64,000 bases of DNA from Poriferisodalis sp965208555 (GTDB lineage: Bacteria; Actinomycetota; Acidimicrobiia; Acidimicrobiales; Poriferisodalaceae), in assembly GCF_965208555.1 (NCBI RefSeq), contig NZ_OZ242342.1, forward strand, positions 2,418,001 to 2,482,000, given 5' to 3'. The number at the start of each line of letters is the position of its first letter. Position 1 is the first letter of the stretch. The translations under genes were made by a program, and so were the position numbers. The notes under the pieces are model-generated. The model saw only the letters and a list, made by a program, of their open reading frames with translations, was not told the origin of the DNA and did not search any database. Positions 27,508 to 37,687 of the stretch are shown piece by piece.

Positions 27508-27521
27508 TGGGAGCGCTCCCA
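27508..27521. promoter_or_regulatory. CebR-type operator TGGGAGCGCTCCCA, copy 2
   Basis: Second perfect copy, 151 bases before the importer operon. It lies between a possible -35 TTGCAC (27497-27502) and -10 CATAAC (27520-27525, 17-bp spacer), so a bound repressor would block RNA polymerase. No other copy was seen in the window. Confidence 0.85.
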
Positions 27522-27671
27522 TAACGACGGCCGATTCGAGAGCGGCCACGCCGCCCGCCGCGCCCGCTCAGCGCCTTGGGCCTGCGGCGGTGGTCCGCTC
27601 ACCCGCACCACTGATCTGTCCACCACACACCCGGCCACACCCAGCGTGGTCACAACCAAAAGGGAAACCCC

Positions 27672-29066
27672 ATGAAGAAAATAACTATCTGGCGGCTCTG
27701 TGCCGTCCTGCTCGCGTTCGGCCTGATAGGGGCCGCGTGCGGCAGCGACGACGACGGCGACTCGAGTGCGACCACTGCGGCTCCAGCCCCAGCGGCCACT
27801 GAGGCGCCCGCCGACCCAGAGCCCGAGCCCGAAGCGGAGATGCAGGAAGATGTCACGCTACGCGTGCTCGTCCACCAGAACCCGCCCATGGTGGAGTTCA
27901 TGGAAGCGTTCAACGAGTCGTTCGAGGCGTCGCATCCGCACATCACGATCGACCTCTCGGTCGTCGAGGCAGGCGACCTGTCCATTGCGACACAGACCCG
28001 CCTGTCGGCTGGCGACATTGACGTCGTCGGCATCTTCGGCTTCTCGAACGCCGCGCAGGCCTACATGTCCGGTGCCGTGCCGCCTAACTGGCAGACGCTC
28101 ATCGAGGCGGGGCTGCTGATGGATATCACCGGGCAGCCGTTCGTCGACAACTACGACGAGGCCACCATCGCCGACGCCGGCTCGTTCAACGGCAAGGTCT
28201 ATTCCATCAACCTCGGCCGTGTCTCCTACAGCGGCATGTTCGTCAACAAGGACCTGCTCGCGGCCAATGGCCTCGACGTGCCGACCACCTGGGGCGAGCT
28301 GGTCACTGCCTGCGAGGTCGTCAAGGCCGCCGGCAACGAGTGCATGACCGTCGGCGGTGCCGACGGCTGGCCCGTGTTCGTCGGCGCGTACGGCCTGCTC
28401 GGCGCGATGTATCCCGATCAGGAGGCGCTCGTCGAGGGCCTGTGGACAGGAGACATCACCTGGGACAACGACCAGTCCGTCGAGATGTTCCGCCGGATGC
28501 AGATCTACACCTCCGACATGCTCGAAGAGGGCGTGACGGGGCTGTCCCATGACGCCGGTCCGCCCCGCTACGCAGCCGGCGACGTGGCCTTCATGCCCAC
28601 CGGCGTGTGGCAGGCACCTGCCCTCGAGAGCGCGGAGCCCGACTTCGACTGGACCTATGTCCCGTTCCCGGGCAGCGACAATGCCGAGGACAACCAGTAC
28701 CTGTTCGGCAAGTACGACCAGGGCTGGGCCATTGCGGCCGACACGCCGCACCCCGAAGCAGCACTCGCCTACCTCGAGGCCTTCTCCGCGCCTGACAACT
28801 ACCAGGCGTTCGCCAATGCCGTCGGGTTCATCCCGACCCAGCCGACCGCCGTGCTCGACACCCACCTGGGCCGCGAGGTCGCTCCGTTCCTGGCGAACTA
28901 CCGGGTCGGCTTCGAGCAGTACTGGGTAGCACCGGCCGGCGCAGGCCAGTGGGCGAACGGCTCACAGGCAGCTGCGTGGTTCTCACCCTTCAACGAGTGG
29001 ACAGACCACGTCGCACTGGCTTCCCAGGCCCAAGCCGACCTGCAGGCCGGTCTCGACGCCAACTAG
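27672..29066 (+). CDS. ABC sugar transporter substrate-binding lipoprotein
   Basis: 464 residues. Signal peptide ends in GLIGAAC (lipobox, Cys ~residue 23), then an acidic Ala/Pro/Glu linker; SBP type-1 (MalE-like) fold follows. The Trp- and Asp-rich C-half (WDNDQSVEMFRRMQIYTSDMLE, VAFMPTGVWQAP, DQGWAIAADTPHPEAALAYLEAF) is typical of oligosaccharide binders. First gene of the 27672-36663 operon, behind operator copy 2. Presumed ligand is a beta-glucan oligosaccharide, inferred from the GH16 and phosphorylase genes. Confidence 0.9.
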   Translation: MKKITIWRLCAVLLAFGLIGAACGSDDDGDSSATTAAPAPAATEAPADPEPEPEAEMQEDVTLRVLVHQNPPMVEFMEAFNESFEASHPHITIDLSVVEAGDLSIATQTRLSAGDIDVVGIFGFSNAAQAYMSGAVPPNWQTLIEAGLLMDITGQPFVDNYDEATIADAGSFNGKVYSINLGRVSYSGMFVNKDLLAANGLDVPTTWGELVTACEVVKAAGNECMTVGGADGWPVFVGAYGLLGAMYPDQEALVEGLWTGDITWDNDQSVEMFRRMQIYTSDMLEEGVTGLSHDAGPPRYAAGDVAFMPTGVWQAPALESAEPDFDWTYVPFPGSDNAEDNQYLFGKYDQGWAIAADTPHPEAALAYLEAFSAPDNYQAFANAVGFIPTQPTAVLDTHLGREVAPFLANYRVGFEQYWVAPAGAGQWANGSQAAAWFSPFNEWTDHVALASQAQADLQAGLDAN

Positions 29067-29100
29067 TTCTGCCGAGGAGTTCAAGAGCCCTCCCTACAGC

Positions 29101-29149
29101 GGTGCGGGCATCCTGTCCGTCCTGTCCGGATAGGCAGGATGCCCGCACC
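29101..29149 (+). terminator. Intercistronic hairpin between binding protein and permease
   Basis: Perfect 15-bp inverted repeat: GGTGCGGGCATCCTG at 29101-29115 and its complement at 29135-29149, 19-base loop. No U-run follows. As in mal-type operons it may stabilise or partly end the binding-protein messenger, giving more binding protein than permease. Confidence 0.7.
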
Positions 29150-29178
29150 CCCTCCCTTGATCGGAGGCGACGGGTCGC

Positions 29179-30120
29179 ATGAAGATCGTCACACGCGACT
29201 ACCTGTTTGCCCGTGGATGGAAGAGCGCGGCCCCGATCCTGCTGCTGCTGCCCGGGTTCGGGCTGTACCTGCTCATCGCGGTCGGCCCGTCGCTGGCGAC
29301 AGCGGTGTACTCGTTCACCGATGCCACCGGCATCCGTGGCATCGCCATCAACTGGCTCGGGTTCGAGAACTACGACGAGTTCCTCTTCCGGGGCGCCGCA
29401 TCCCGCGACAACATCGCCGCGCTGCGGCGCACGCTGATCTTCTGCTTCTTCGTCACCACGATCCAGTTCTGTCTCGGGTTGCTGCTCGCGGTGCTGCTGA
29501 ACACCCGGCTGCGCGGCAGGACGATCTTCCGCACGATCTTCTTCATGCCGGTCATCCTGGGCGTGGCCATCCAAGGCCTCATCTGGAAGCTGTTCCTGCT
29601 GCCGGGGGGCGGACCGGTGGCGGAGATGTTCTCGTGGATCGGCTGGAGCTCGGAGTTCCTCGGAGGGCAGCCCCGCCAAGCGTTCGCCTGGGTCATCGTG
29701 GTGCAGATCTGGGCCAATGTCGGCATCACGATGGTGATCTTCCTGGCCGGCATGCAGACCATCCCCGAGAGCCTCTATGAGGCAGCGCGCATCGACGGGG
29801 CGAGCGGCTGGCAGCTCTTCCGCAACGTGACCTGGCCGCTGCTCACGCCGGCGGTCAACACGAACTTCCTGCTGAACATCGTCGGCTCCTTGCAGGCGTG
29901 GCAGCTGTTCCTGGTGCTGATCGGCTACCGGCCGGGCACCCAGGTGCTCGGCTACCTCGTCTTCGCGGAAGGGTTCGGGCAGACCTCGGGCTCGGTGAGC
30001 AGTGCGTTCAGGCAGGGCTATGCGGCAGCGGCCTCGATCGCGCTGTTCATGCTGGTGCTGATCATCGCGCTGGCCGCCAATGCCTTCGTCAGCCGGCGTG
30101 AGAAGAAGTACCTGTCATGA
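29179..30120 (+). CDS. ABC sugar transporter permease (MalF-type)
   Basis: 313 residues, six membrane segments. The EAA loop contacting the ATPase is YEAARIDGASGWQLFRNVTWPLLTP. LLLLPGFGLYLLIAVGPSL opens the N-terminus. Overlaps the next permease gene by four bases (ATGA). Partner of the binding protein upstream and the ATPase at 35512. Confidence 0.92.
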   Translation: MKIVTRDYLFARGWKSAAPILLLLPGFGLYLLIAVGPSLATAVYSFTDATGIRGIAINWLGFENYDEFLFRGAASRDNIAALRRTLIFCFFVTTIQFCLGLLLAVLLNTRLRGRTIFRTIFFMPVILGVAIQGLIWKLFLLPGGGPVAEMFSWIGWSSEFLGGQPRQAFAWVIVVQIWANVGITMVIFLAGMQTIPESLYEAARIDGASGWQLFRNVTWPLLTPAVNTNFLLNIVGSLQAWQLFLVLIGYRPGTQVLGYLVFAEGFGQTSGSVSSAFRQGYAAAASIALFMLVLIIALAANAFVSRREKKYLS

Positions 30121-31016
30121 CGGTCGTCAGCCAAACCAGTCCCAGCGTCGGCGCCGGCGGGACGGAACCGGGCGAGGGGCCCCAGGTGGATCGCAGCGGC
30201 CGCACTGCCGCCCGCAGGCGCAAGATCTTCTCCTACGCGATCCTGCTGGCGTTCACCGCGCTCTATGTCGGGCCGATGCTGATGCTGGTGCTCACGTCGT
30301 TCAAGACGCTGCCCGAGTTCTTCAAGAACCCGACGGGATTGCCGGAGTCCTTCGGGTTCGACAACTTCGTCGAGGCGTGGGAGCAGGCCAACATTGCCCG
30401 CTACCTGGTGAACTCGGTTTTCTACACCGCGGTGGCGACGGCGATCTGCGTCTTCACCTCGGTACTGGTGGCCTTCCCGATTGCCCGCGGCTACTTCAAG
30501 GGCGCCAAGTACGTCTTGCTGCTGTATCTCGTGGCGCTGTTCCTGCCGCCTGCGTTGATCCCGCAGTTCCAGCTCATCTTGAACCTCGGCCTGTTCAACA
30601 CCCGGACCGGGTTCATCCTGCTGTTCCTGGTCAACCCCATCGGCCTGATCATCCTCGTGAACTACATCAAGTCGATCCCGCGGGAACTCGACGAATCGGC
30701 GGCCGTGGACGGCTGCGGCTACTACCGCTTCATCTTCAAGATCGTCATGCCGCTGATCCGTCCCGCCATCGCGACGGTCACGGTGCTGCATGCGATCGGC
30801 ATCTGGAACGAGCTGGTGCTGCCCACCATCTACCTGACCAGCGAGGACCTGTACCCCGTGACACGAGGCCTCATCGTGTTCGAGGGCCTGTACGGCAGCA
30901 ACTGGCCCGCGCTGGCCGCTGCCGTGCTCATCCTGATGACGCCGATGCTGGTGCTGTTCCTGTTCCTCCAGCGCTACATCATCTCGGGACTCACCGCAGG
31001 CGCGGTCAAGGGCTGA
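30117..31016 (+). CDS. ABC sugar transporter permease (MalG-type)
   Basis: 299 residues, six membrane segments with a short polar N-terminus. The EAA loop reads ELDESAAVDGCGYYRFIFKIVMPLIRPA. FNTRTGFILLFLVNPIGLIILVNYIKSI is the conserved core before it. Starts at ATG 30117 inside the stop of the first permease gene. Ends in a TGATG context that is repeated 45 bases later at the start of the GH16 gene. Confidence 0.92.
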   Translation: MTVVSQTSPSVGAGGTEPGEGPQVDRSGRTAARRRKIFSYAILLAFTALYVGPMLMLVLTSFKTLPEFFKNPTGLPESFGFDNFVEAWEQANIARYLVNSVFYTAVATAICVFTSVLVAFPIARGYFKGAKYVLLLYLVALFLPPALIPQFQLILNLGLFNTRTGFILLFLVNPIGLIILVNYIKSIPRELDESAAVDGCGYYRFIFKIVMPLIRPAIATVTVLHAIGIWNELVLPTIYLTSEDLYPVTRGLIVFEGLYGSNWPALAAAVLILMTPMLVLFLFLQRYIISGLTAGAVKG

Positions 31017-31063
31017 TGGTGCGACGCAAGACGCTTCTGGGCGCGGGCGGTCAAGGGCTGATG
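31002..31063 (+). repeat. 17-bp direct repeat at the permease/GH16 junction
   Basis: GCGGTCAAGGGCTGATG occurs at 31002-31018 (permease end) and again at 31047-31063 (GH16 start), 45 bases apart, in frame. Each copy carries an ATG that could start the GH16 protein (31016 or 31061). Confidence 0.85.
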
Positions 31064-32056
31064 TCGAAACGCCGGAACTGCTTGGGCTCCGCCGGCCGTT
31101 GGGTCAGCGCTGCGCTGTGCGTGGCCTTCGTCGCAAGCGCCTGCGCTGGCTCGACGACAGCGGAATCGGAGGCAACGCCCCCCACCGCCGCACCGGACAC
31201 GGCAGCAGCAACCACCACCGCTGCCGCGACCACGGCCGCGCCCACAACTACCACCGAGGCATTCACACCGGCCATCGAGGCCCCGCCCCCCATCCCGATC
31301 CGCGACGAGCCGGGCTGGGAACTGGTGTGGCACGACGAGTTCGACGGCGACGAGATCGACCTGTCGAATTGGACCTATGACATCGGGGGCTGGGGCTGGG
31401 GCAACGGCGAAGCGCAGTACTACACCTCGCGCCCCCGAAACGCCCGCGTCTCGAACGGGCTGCTGATGATCGAAGCCCACCAGGAGAAGTACGAGAACTC
31501 CTACTACACCTCGGCCCGGATGCTCACCCAGGGGCTGCGTGAGTTCTCCTACGGGCGCATGGAAGCGCGGATCAAAGTGCCGGCCGGGGCCGGGCTGTGG
31601 CCGGCGTTCTGGATGCTCGGCTCGGACTTCATTCACCGGGCCGAGGACGAAGCGCACCGCTGGCCCTTCGTCGGCGAGATCGACATCATGGAGTACGTCG
31701 GCCGCGAGCCCGATCTGATTCTGGGCACCGTGCATGGACCCGGCTATGCAGGGGCACTCGGGCTGTCCAAGTGGTTCCGCCAGGACTACCCGATCGCCGA
31801 CGAATTCCACACCTACGCAATCGAATGGGACTACGACGGCATCCGATGGTTCTACGACGACCAGATGTACTACGACCTGCCGCGCACCGGGGTGGGCAAC
31901 CGGGAGTGGGTCTTCGACGGCGACTTCTTCCTGATCCTCAACTTGGCCGTCGGCGGGCTGTTCCCGGGCCCCATCGCCCTCGACCTGGAGTTCCCCGTGC
32001 AGATGTATGTGGACTACGTGCGCGTCTACCAGCGAGATTCAGGGGCGGGGGCGTAA
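31061..32056 (+). CDS. Secreted GH16 beta-glucanase lipoprotein (laminarinase-like)
   Basis: 331 residues. Signal peptide ends VASAC (lipobox); a Thr/Ala/Pro linker (residues ~35-70) tethers the catalytic domain outside the cell. GH16 motif GEIDIMEYVG: nucleophile E206, assisting D208, acid/base E211. WELVWHDEFDGDEID and GLWPAFWMLG are conserved GH16 cleft segments, and the laminarinase group is the nearest match by feel. It would cut beta-1,3-glucan to oligosaccharides for the importer. An ATG at 31016 overlapping the permease stop would add 15 residues; 31061 gives a normal signal peptide. Confidence 0.88.
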   Translation: MSKRRNCLGSAGRWVSAALCVAFVASACAGSTTAESEATPPTAAPDTAAATTTAAATTAAPTTTTEAFTPAIEAPPPIPIRDEPGWELVWHDEFDGDEIDLSNWTYDIGGWGWGNGEAQYYTSRPRNARVSNGLLMIEAHQEKYENSYYTSARMLTQGLREFSYGRMEARIKVPAGAGLWPAFWMLGSDFIHRAEDEAHRWPFVGEIDIMEYVGREPDLILGTVHGPGYAGALGLSKWFRQDYPIADEFHTYAIEWDYDGIRWFYDDQMYYDLPRTGVGNREWVFDGDFFLILNLAVGGLFPGPIALDLEFPVQMYVDYVRVYQRDSGAGA

Positions 32057-32060
32057 CCGA

Positions 32061-35000
32061 ATGACTCATGCACCCGCCATCGTCGAGCCCTCCGGCGAGA
32101 TCTGCACCGAAGACGGGCGCGAGTGGTACCGGATCACCGACTACGACCACGCTGAGCCGTTTCTCATCAACGTGGTCACGCTCGGCGACCTGTGGCTGTT
32201 CGTGTCATCGAGCGGAGCGCTGACCGCAGGCCGCTACAGCGCAGATCTGGCGCTGTTTCCCTATGAGACCGATGACCGGCTGCATCGCAGCGGCGGCCGG
32301 ACGGGTCCCCTCACCCTGATACGAGGTGCTGGTCATCTCTGGGAGCCGTTCGCACCGCACGCGCCGATGGGTTCGGTGCGTCGCACCATCGCCAAGACCG
32401 TGGAAGGAGACCAGCTCCGCTTCACCGAGCAGCACGACGATCTCGGACTCACCTTCAGCTACACATGGTCCGCTACGCCGGAGTACGGCTTCGTGCGCAG
32501 CTGCGAGCTCACCCGCTCGCCAGACCGCGCCGCCATCGATGTGGAAGTGCTCGACGGGCTGATCGACGTGCTTCCCTCAGGCGTCGAGCTGGCGGTGCAG
32601 CAGCAGTCGAGCACGCTGGTGGATGCCTACCGTCGCAGTGAGTACGACGGCGAAACGGAACTCGCACTCTTCACGCTCGAGGCGCTGATCAGCGACCGTC
32701 CCGACCCGGCTGAGTCGCTGCACGCCGCGGTGGTGTGGTCACGCGGACTCGGCGGCGCCCAAGTCGTCCTTTCCGATCGGCAGGTGAGACTGTTCCGCTC
32801 AGGCCACGCGCTCGAGCCCGAGCACCTGGTGACCGGCCGCAAGGGGTCGTTCCTGCTCGCCGGAGCTGCGCGGCTCGAGCCCGGCACACCTCTGGAATGG
32901 GTCACGGTCGCCGATACCTCCCGATCCCATGCCGATGTCGCACAGCTCCGCCGCTGGCTGGGGGAGACACCCGATCCTCGGCCGGAACTCGGGGCCTCGG
33001 TCGATCGAATGCGAGGCGAACTCGTGCGGCTCGTGGCCTCCGCCGACGGGCTGCAGCGCACCGCAGATCGCCGCGTCGACATCAACCACTACTCGAACGT
33101 TCTCTACAACTGCATGCGCGGGGGAGTGCCGCTCGACGACTACCGCGTCGAGGTCGCCGACGTCGGCAAGTTCGTGACCGCACGGAACACCGATGCGGCG
33201 CAACGGTTCGCGGCCAAGACCGCTGGAGGGGATACGACAGTCGGCCTGGGCGAGCTGCATCGGGCCGTCGTCGACGACACGGATCTGTTTCGGCTGGTGG
33301 ACGAGTACCTGCCGCTGTCGTTCAGCCGCCGCCACGGCGATCCGAGCAGGCCATGGAACGAATTCCGCATCGGTGCTGACGGCGAGTCGTCCAACTTCGC
33401 CTACGAGGGCAATTGGCGTGACATCTTCCAGAACTGGGAGGCGTTGGTCACCAGCTTTCCCATGCTGGCCCATGCAGTCGTGGCCAAGTTCCTGAATGCC
33501 TCGACCTGCGACGGCCACAACCCGTACCGGATCACCAGCGACGGCGTCGACTGGGAGATGCCCGACGAGGGCTACTGGTCGAACTTCGGCTACTGGGGCG
33601 ATCACCAGATCGTCTACCTGCACCGCCTGCTGGAGCTCGCTCGCCGCCACGTACCCGGTCTGCTCGAATCGCTGCTCGGGTGGGTCGGCTACGCGTCGGC
33701 GAACGTCCCGTACCGCATGCTCCCGTACCGGGCCATGGTCGCGGACCCCAAACGCACGCTGCGCTTCGACGCGGATGCCCAAGCCCAGATTGACGAACGG
33801 ACCCGGCGGCTCGGCGCCGACGGCAAGCTCGTGCTCGACGAAGGCGGACGTGTGCATCACGTATCGCTCGCGGAGAAGCTGCTGCTGCCGGCATTGGCGA
33901 AGATCTCCAGCCTGGTGCCCGGCGGCGGCATCTGGCTGAACGCGCAACGGCCCGAGTGGAACGACGCGAACAACGCGCTCGCGGGCATCGGCCTGTCAGT
34001 GGTCACCGTCTTTCACCTGAGCGACTACCTCGCCTTCATAGACAGCCTGTTCGCCGACTGCGACGCCGAGACTGTTCCTCTGAGCCCGTCGGTAGCCATA
34101 TGGCTCGAGGAGATACTGCGAATCTGCGAGGAGCACGCCGATCTCGCCGATCCCGAACAGCTCGACGACAGCAGTCGCCGATCGTTCTCGAATCGGCTGG
34201 GCACGGCGTTCGAGGAATTCCGCGCCCGCATCTACGACCAACTGCCCGAGCCGCCGCTGCCCACCCCGTTGGCTCGCCTGCGCCGTCTGGTGTCCGCAGT
34301 GCACCCCCACCTCGACGCGGTCACCGAGGCTGCTCGCCGGCCCGACGACCTCGTCGACGCATACCGCCTGGTGACCTTCGATTCCGGGGTTGCCCGTGTG
34401 GAGTCGCTGCCGCTCATGCTCGAAGGGCAGGTAGCCGTGATGGGATCGGACACGACGAGCCCCGCGGCGGCTGCCGGCATTCTCGACTCGCTGTTTGCCA
34501 GCGACCTGTATCAGACCGACCGGCGATCGTTTCTGCTCCATCCCGGTGACACGCGACCGGGTTTCATGGAGCGCAATCGTGTGCCGCCGGAGCGGATCAC
34601 ACCCGAGCTGCGGGGTGTGCTCAACGGCCGCACCGAGCTGCTCGAGCAAGACGCGGAGGGCAGCATCCGGTTCGCGAGCTGGCTGACCAGCAGCCGGGAG
34701 CTCGGCGGTGCGCTCGACGAGCTGCAGTCGGCGTCACGCATCAGCGCAGCAGAGCGCGCGGAGATCGCCTCGGCATACGAAGCAGTGTTCGGCCACCAGT
34801 CGTTCATCGGACGTGCGCAGACGATGTACCGCTACGAGGGCCTCGGCTCGATCTACTGGCACATGGTCATGAAATTGCTGGTCGCAACCCAGCGTCAGAT
34901 CACCGTCGCAGTCGACAGCGGCGCCGACGGCGACCTCATCGACCGGCTCATCGACCACTACCGCCGAATCCGGGCCGGTCTCGGCTTCCTGAAGTCGGCC

Positions 35001-35483
35001 AGTGAGCACGGCGCTTTCCCGCTCGAGCCGTACTCGCACACGCCTGCGGGTGCGGGTGCACAGCAGCCTGGGATGACTGGCGCCGCCAAGGACGGGATCC
35101 TGCTTCGTTGGGGGGAGCTCGGGGTGCAAGTGCGCAATGGGCGGGTGCGCTTCCGTCCGTTGCTGCTCGATCCCGACGAATTCCTGCAAGCTTCGACACC
35201 GTGGACGCCGCTTGGGCCCGACGGGCAGCTCGGCGCCGGCACGTTGGGGTTCACCTACTGCGGCGTGCCAGTGATCTATCGGCTGGCTGAGGGCCGCCCG
35301 TCGCTGGTGGTGACGGCGGGCGAAGGTGCTTCGGTGGTGGCTGGCGACGAGCTCGATGCCGACACGAGCGAGTTGTTGTTCAGCCGTTCGGCAGCGATCG
35401 CCAGCATTGAGGCCAGCGTCGAGCTGTGGCCGCATCGGTCTGCGGAGTCGCGAGCTGCCGCCTCACCCACCCGCATCCCCTGA
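32061..35483 (+). CDS. Glycan phosphorylase, probable beta-1,3-glucan phosphorylase (GH94/GH149/GH161 type)
   Basis: 1140 residues, cytoplasmic, no signal peptide. N-terminal beta-sandwich (LGDLWLFVSSSGALTAGR), then an (alpha/alpha)6 barrel with YEGNWRDIFQNWEAL and RPEWNDANNALAG; D635 in EWND is the expected catalytic acid of this phosphorylase clan. Size (GH94 enzymes are ~800) fits GH149/GH161, whose known members act on beta-1,3-oligoglucans. It would release glucose-1-phosphate from imported oligosaccharide. Starts 4 bases after the GH16 stop. Family assignment is from memory of motifs, not a search. Confidence 0.75.
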   Translation: MTHAPAIVEPSGEICTEDGREWYRITDYDHAEPFLINVVTLGDLWLFVSSSGALTAGRYSADLALFPYETDDRLHRSGGRTGPLTLIRGAGHLWEPFAPHAPMGSVRRTIAKTVEGDQLRFTEQHDDLGLTFSYTWSATPEYGFVRSCELTRSPDRAAIDVEVLDGLIDVLPSGVELAVQQQSSTLVDAYRRSEYDGETELALFTLEALISDRPDPAESLHAAVVWSRGLGGAQVVLSDRQVRLFRSGHALEPEHLVTGRKGSFLLAGAARLEPGTPLEWVTVADTSRSHADVAQLRRWLGETPDPRPELGASVDRMRGELVRLVASADGLQRTADRRVDINHYSNVLYNCMRGGVPLDDYRVEVADVGKFVTARNTDAAQRFAAKTAGGDTTVGLGELHRAVVDDTDLFRLVDEYLPLSFSRRHGDPSRPWNEFRIGADGESSNFAYEGNWRDIFQNWEALVTSFPMLAHAVVAKFLNASTCDGHNPYRITSDGVDWEMPDEGYWSNFGYWGDHQIVYLHRLLELARRHVPGLLESLLGWVGYASANVPYRMLPYRAMVADPKRTLRFDADAQAQIDERTRRLGADGKLVLDEGGRVHHVSLAEKLLLPALAKISSLVPGGGIWLNAQRPEWNDANNALAGIGLSVVTVFHLSDYLAFIDSLFADCDAETVPLSPSVAIWLEEILRICEEHADLADPEQLDDSSRRSFSNRLGTAFEEFRARIYDQLPEPPLPTPLARLRRLVSAVHPHLDAVTEAARRPDDLVDAYRLVTFDSGVARVESLPLMLEGQVAVMGSDTTSPAAAAGILDSLFASDLYQTDRRSFLLHPGDTRPGFMERNRVPPERITPELRGVLNGRTELLEQDAEGSIRFASWLTSSRELGGALDELQSASRISAAERAEIASAYEAVFGHQSFIGRAQTMYRYEGLGSIYWHMVMKLLVATQRQITVAVDSGADGDLIDRLIDHYRRIRAGLGFLKSASEHGAFPLEPYSHTPAGAGAQQPGMTGAAKDGILLRWGELGVQVRNGRVRFRPLLLDPDEFLQASTPWTPLGPDGQLGAGTLGFTYCGVPVIYRLAEGRPSLVVTAGEGASVVAGDELDADTSELLFSRSAAIASIEASVELWPHRSAESRAAASPTRIP

Positions 35484-35511
35484 TCACCCACGCCGACGAG
35501 GAGTCAGCACC

Positions 35512-36663
<1,152 letters not shown>

Positions 36664-36739
36664 GCCGCAAAACAGCCTCCGCGCTGCTCATCACGCTGCA
36701 GCGCTGGACCCGGCGGGAGGCAGTCGTACACTTCGCGTC

Positions 36740-37687
36740 GTGGGGATCGGGGAGGTGACGCTCCCGCCGCTGTACGACCGGCCGCCTCGACCGCTGGCCA
36801 TGGCGCGCTGGACGGTCACCAAGCTCCTGTGGTGGCAGGGCGGTCTGTGGATCGCGGTGGGCGTGGCGGCGTGGAACTGGCTCACGCCGTCGCTCGAGAA
36901 CTTTGCGACACCAGCGGCGTGGGCCGTCGCACTGGTGTACCTGCGCAACGTGGCGCTGATGATCGCGGTGGCAGGCGGTCTGCACTGGTGGCTGTTCATC
37001 CGGCGCAGCCAGGACACCCAGCACAAGTACGACGAGCGATGGCTGTCGGTGGGTCGCCGCCCGTTCCTGTTCCGCAACCAGACGCGTGACAACGTCTTCT
37101 GGTCGCTGGCCAGCGCCTGCTCCGTCGCGGCGCTGTACGAGTCGCTGATGCTGTGGCTGTACGCCAACGATCTCATCTGGACCGTTCCGGCAAGCGGAAG
37201 CCTGCTGGCACTGGGCTACACCGCGGCGCTGACGCTGCTGATCTTCCCGCTGGGCTCGGTGCACTTCTACGCCAACCACCGGCTGCTCCACACCAAGCAC
37301 CTGTACCGCTGGGCTCATTCGCTTCACCACCGCAACGTGAACATCGGCCCGTGGTCGGGCGTGTCGATGCACCCGCTCGAGCACGTGCTGTACCTCTCGG
37401 CGCCGCTCATGTTCCTGCTGATCCCGGCGAACCCCTACGTGATCACGCTGACCGCCACGTACTTCCTGCTGTCACCGGCAGCGTCGCACTCCGGATTCGA
37501 CCGCTTCGTCGTGGCCGGCGGTCGCACCGTGGCCGGCGGCGACCGCTTCCACACACTCCACCACCGGTACTTCGACTGCAACTACGGAACGGCGATCGTG
37601 CCGCTCGACAAGTGGCTCGGCACGTTCCACGACGGCAGCGACGAAGCCATCTTGAAGATCAACCGCCGCCCTCAGGCAGCCCGCTAG
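36740..37687 (+). CDS. Fatty acid hydroxylase / sterol desaturase family membrane protein
   Basis: 315 residues with four or five membrane segments. The three His boxes of the di-iron family are present: HRLLH, HSLHH and HTLHH (H-x3-H, H-x2-HH, H-x2-HH). Hydroxylation or desaturation of a lipid is inferred from the family. Start is uncertain: GTG 36740 is used; GTG 36755 or ATG 36800 would also keep all boxes. Converges with the SDR gene, 4-bp overlap. Confidence 0.82.
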   Translation: MGIGEVTLPPLYDRPPRPLAMARWTVTKLLWWQGGLWIAVGVAAWNWLTPSLENFATPAAWAVALVYLRNVALMIAVAGGLHWWLFIRRSQDTQHKYDERWLSVGRRPFLFRNQTRDNVFWSLASACSVAALYESLMLWLYANDLIWTVPASGSLLALGYTAALTLLIFPLGSVHFYANHRLLHTKHLYRWAHSLHHRNVNIGPWSGVSMHPLEHVLYLSAPLMFLLIPANPYVITLTATYFLLSPAASHSGFDRFVVAGGRTVAGGDRFHTLHHRYFDCNYGTAIVPLDKWLGTFHDGSDEAILKINRRPQAAR

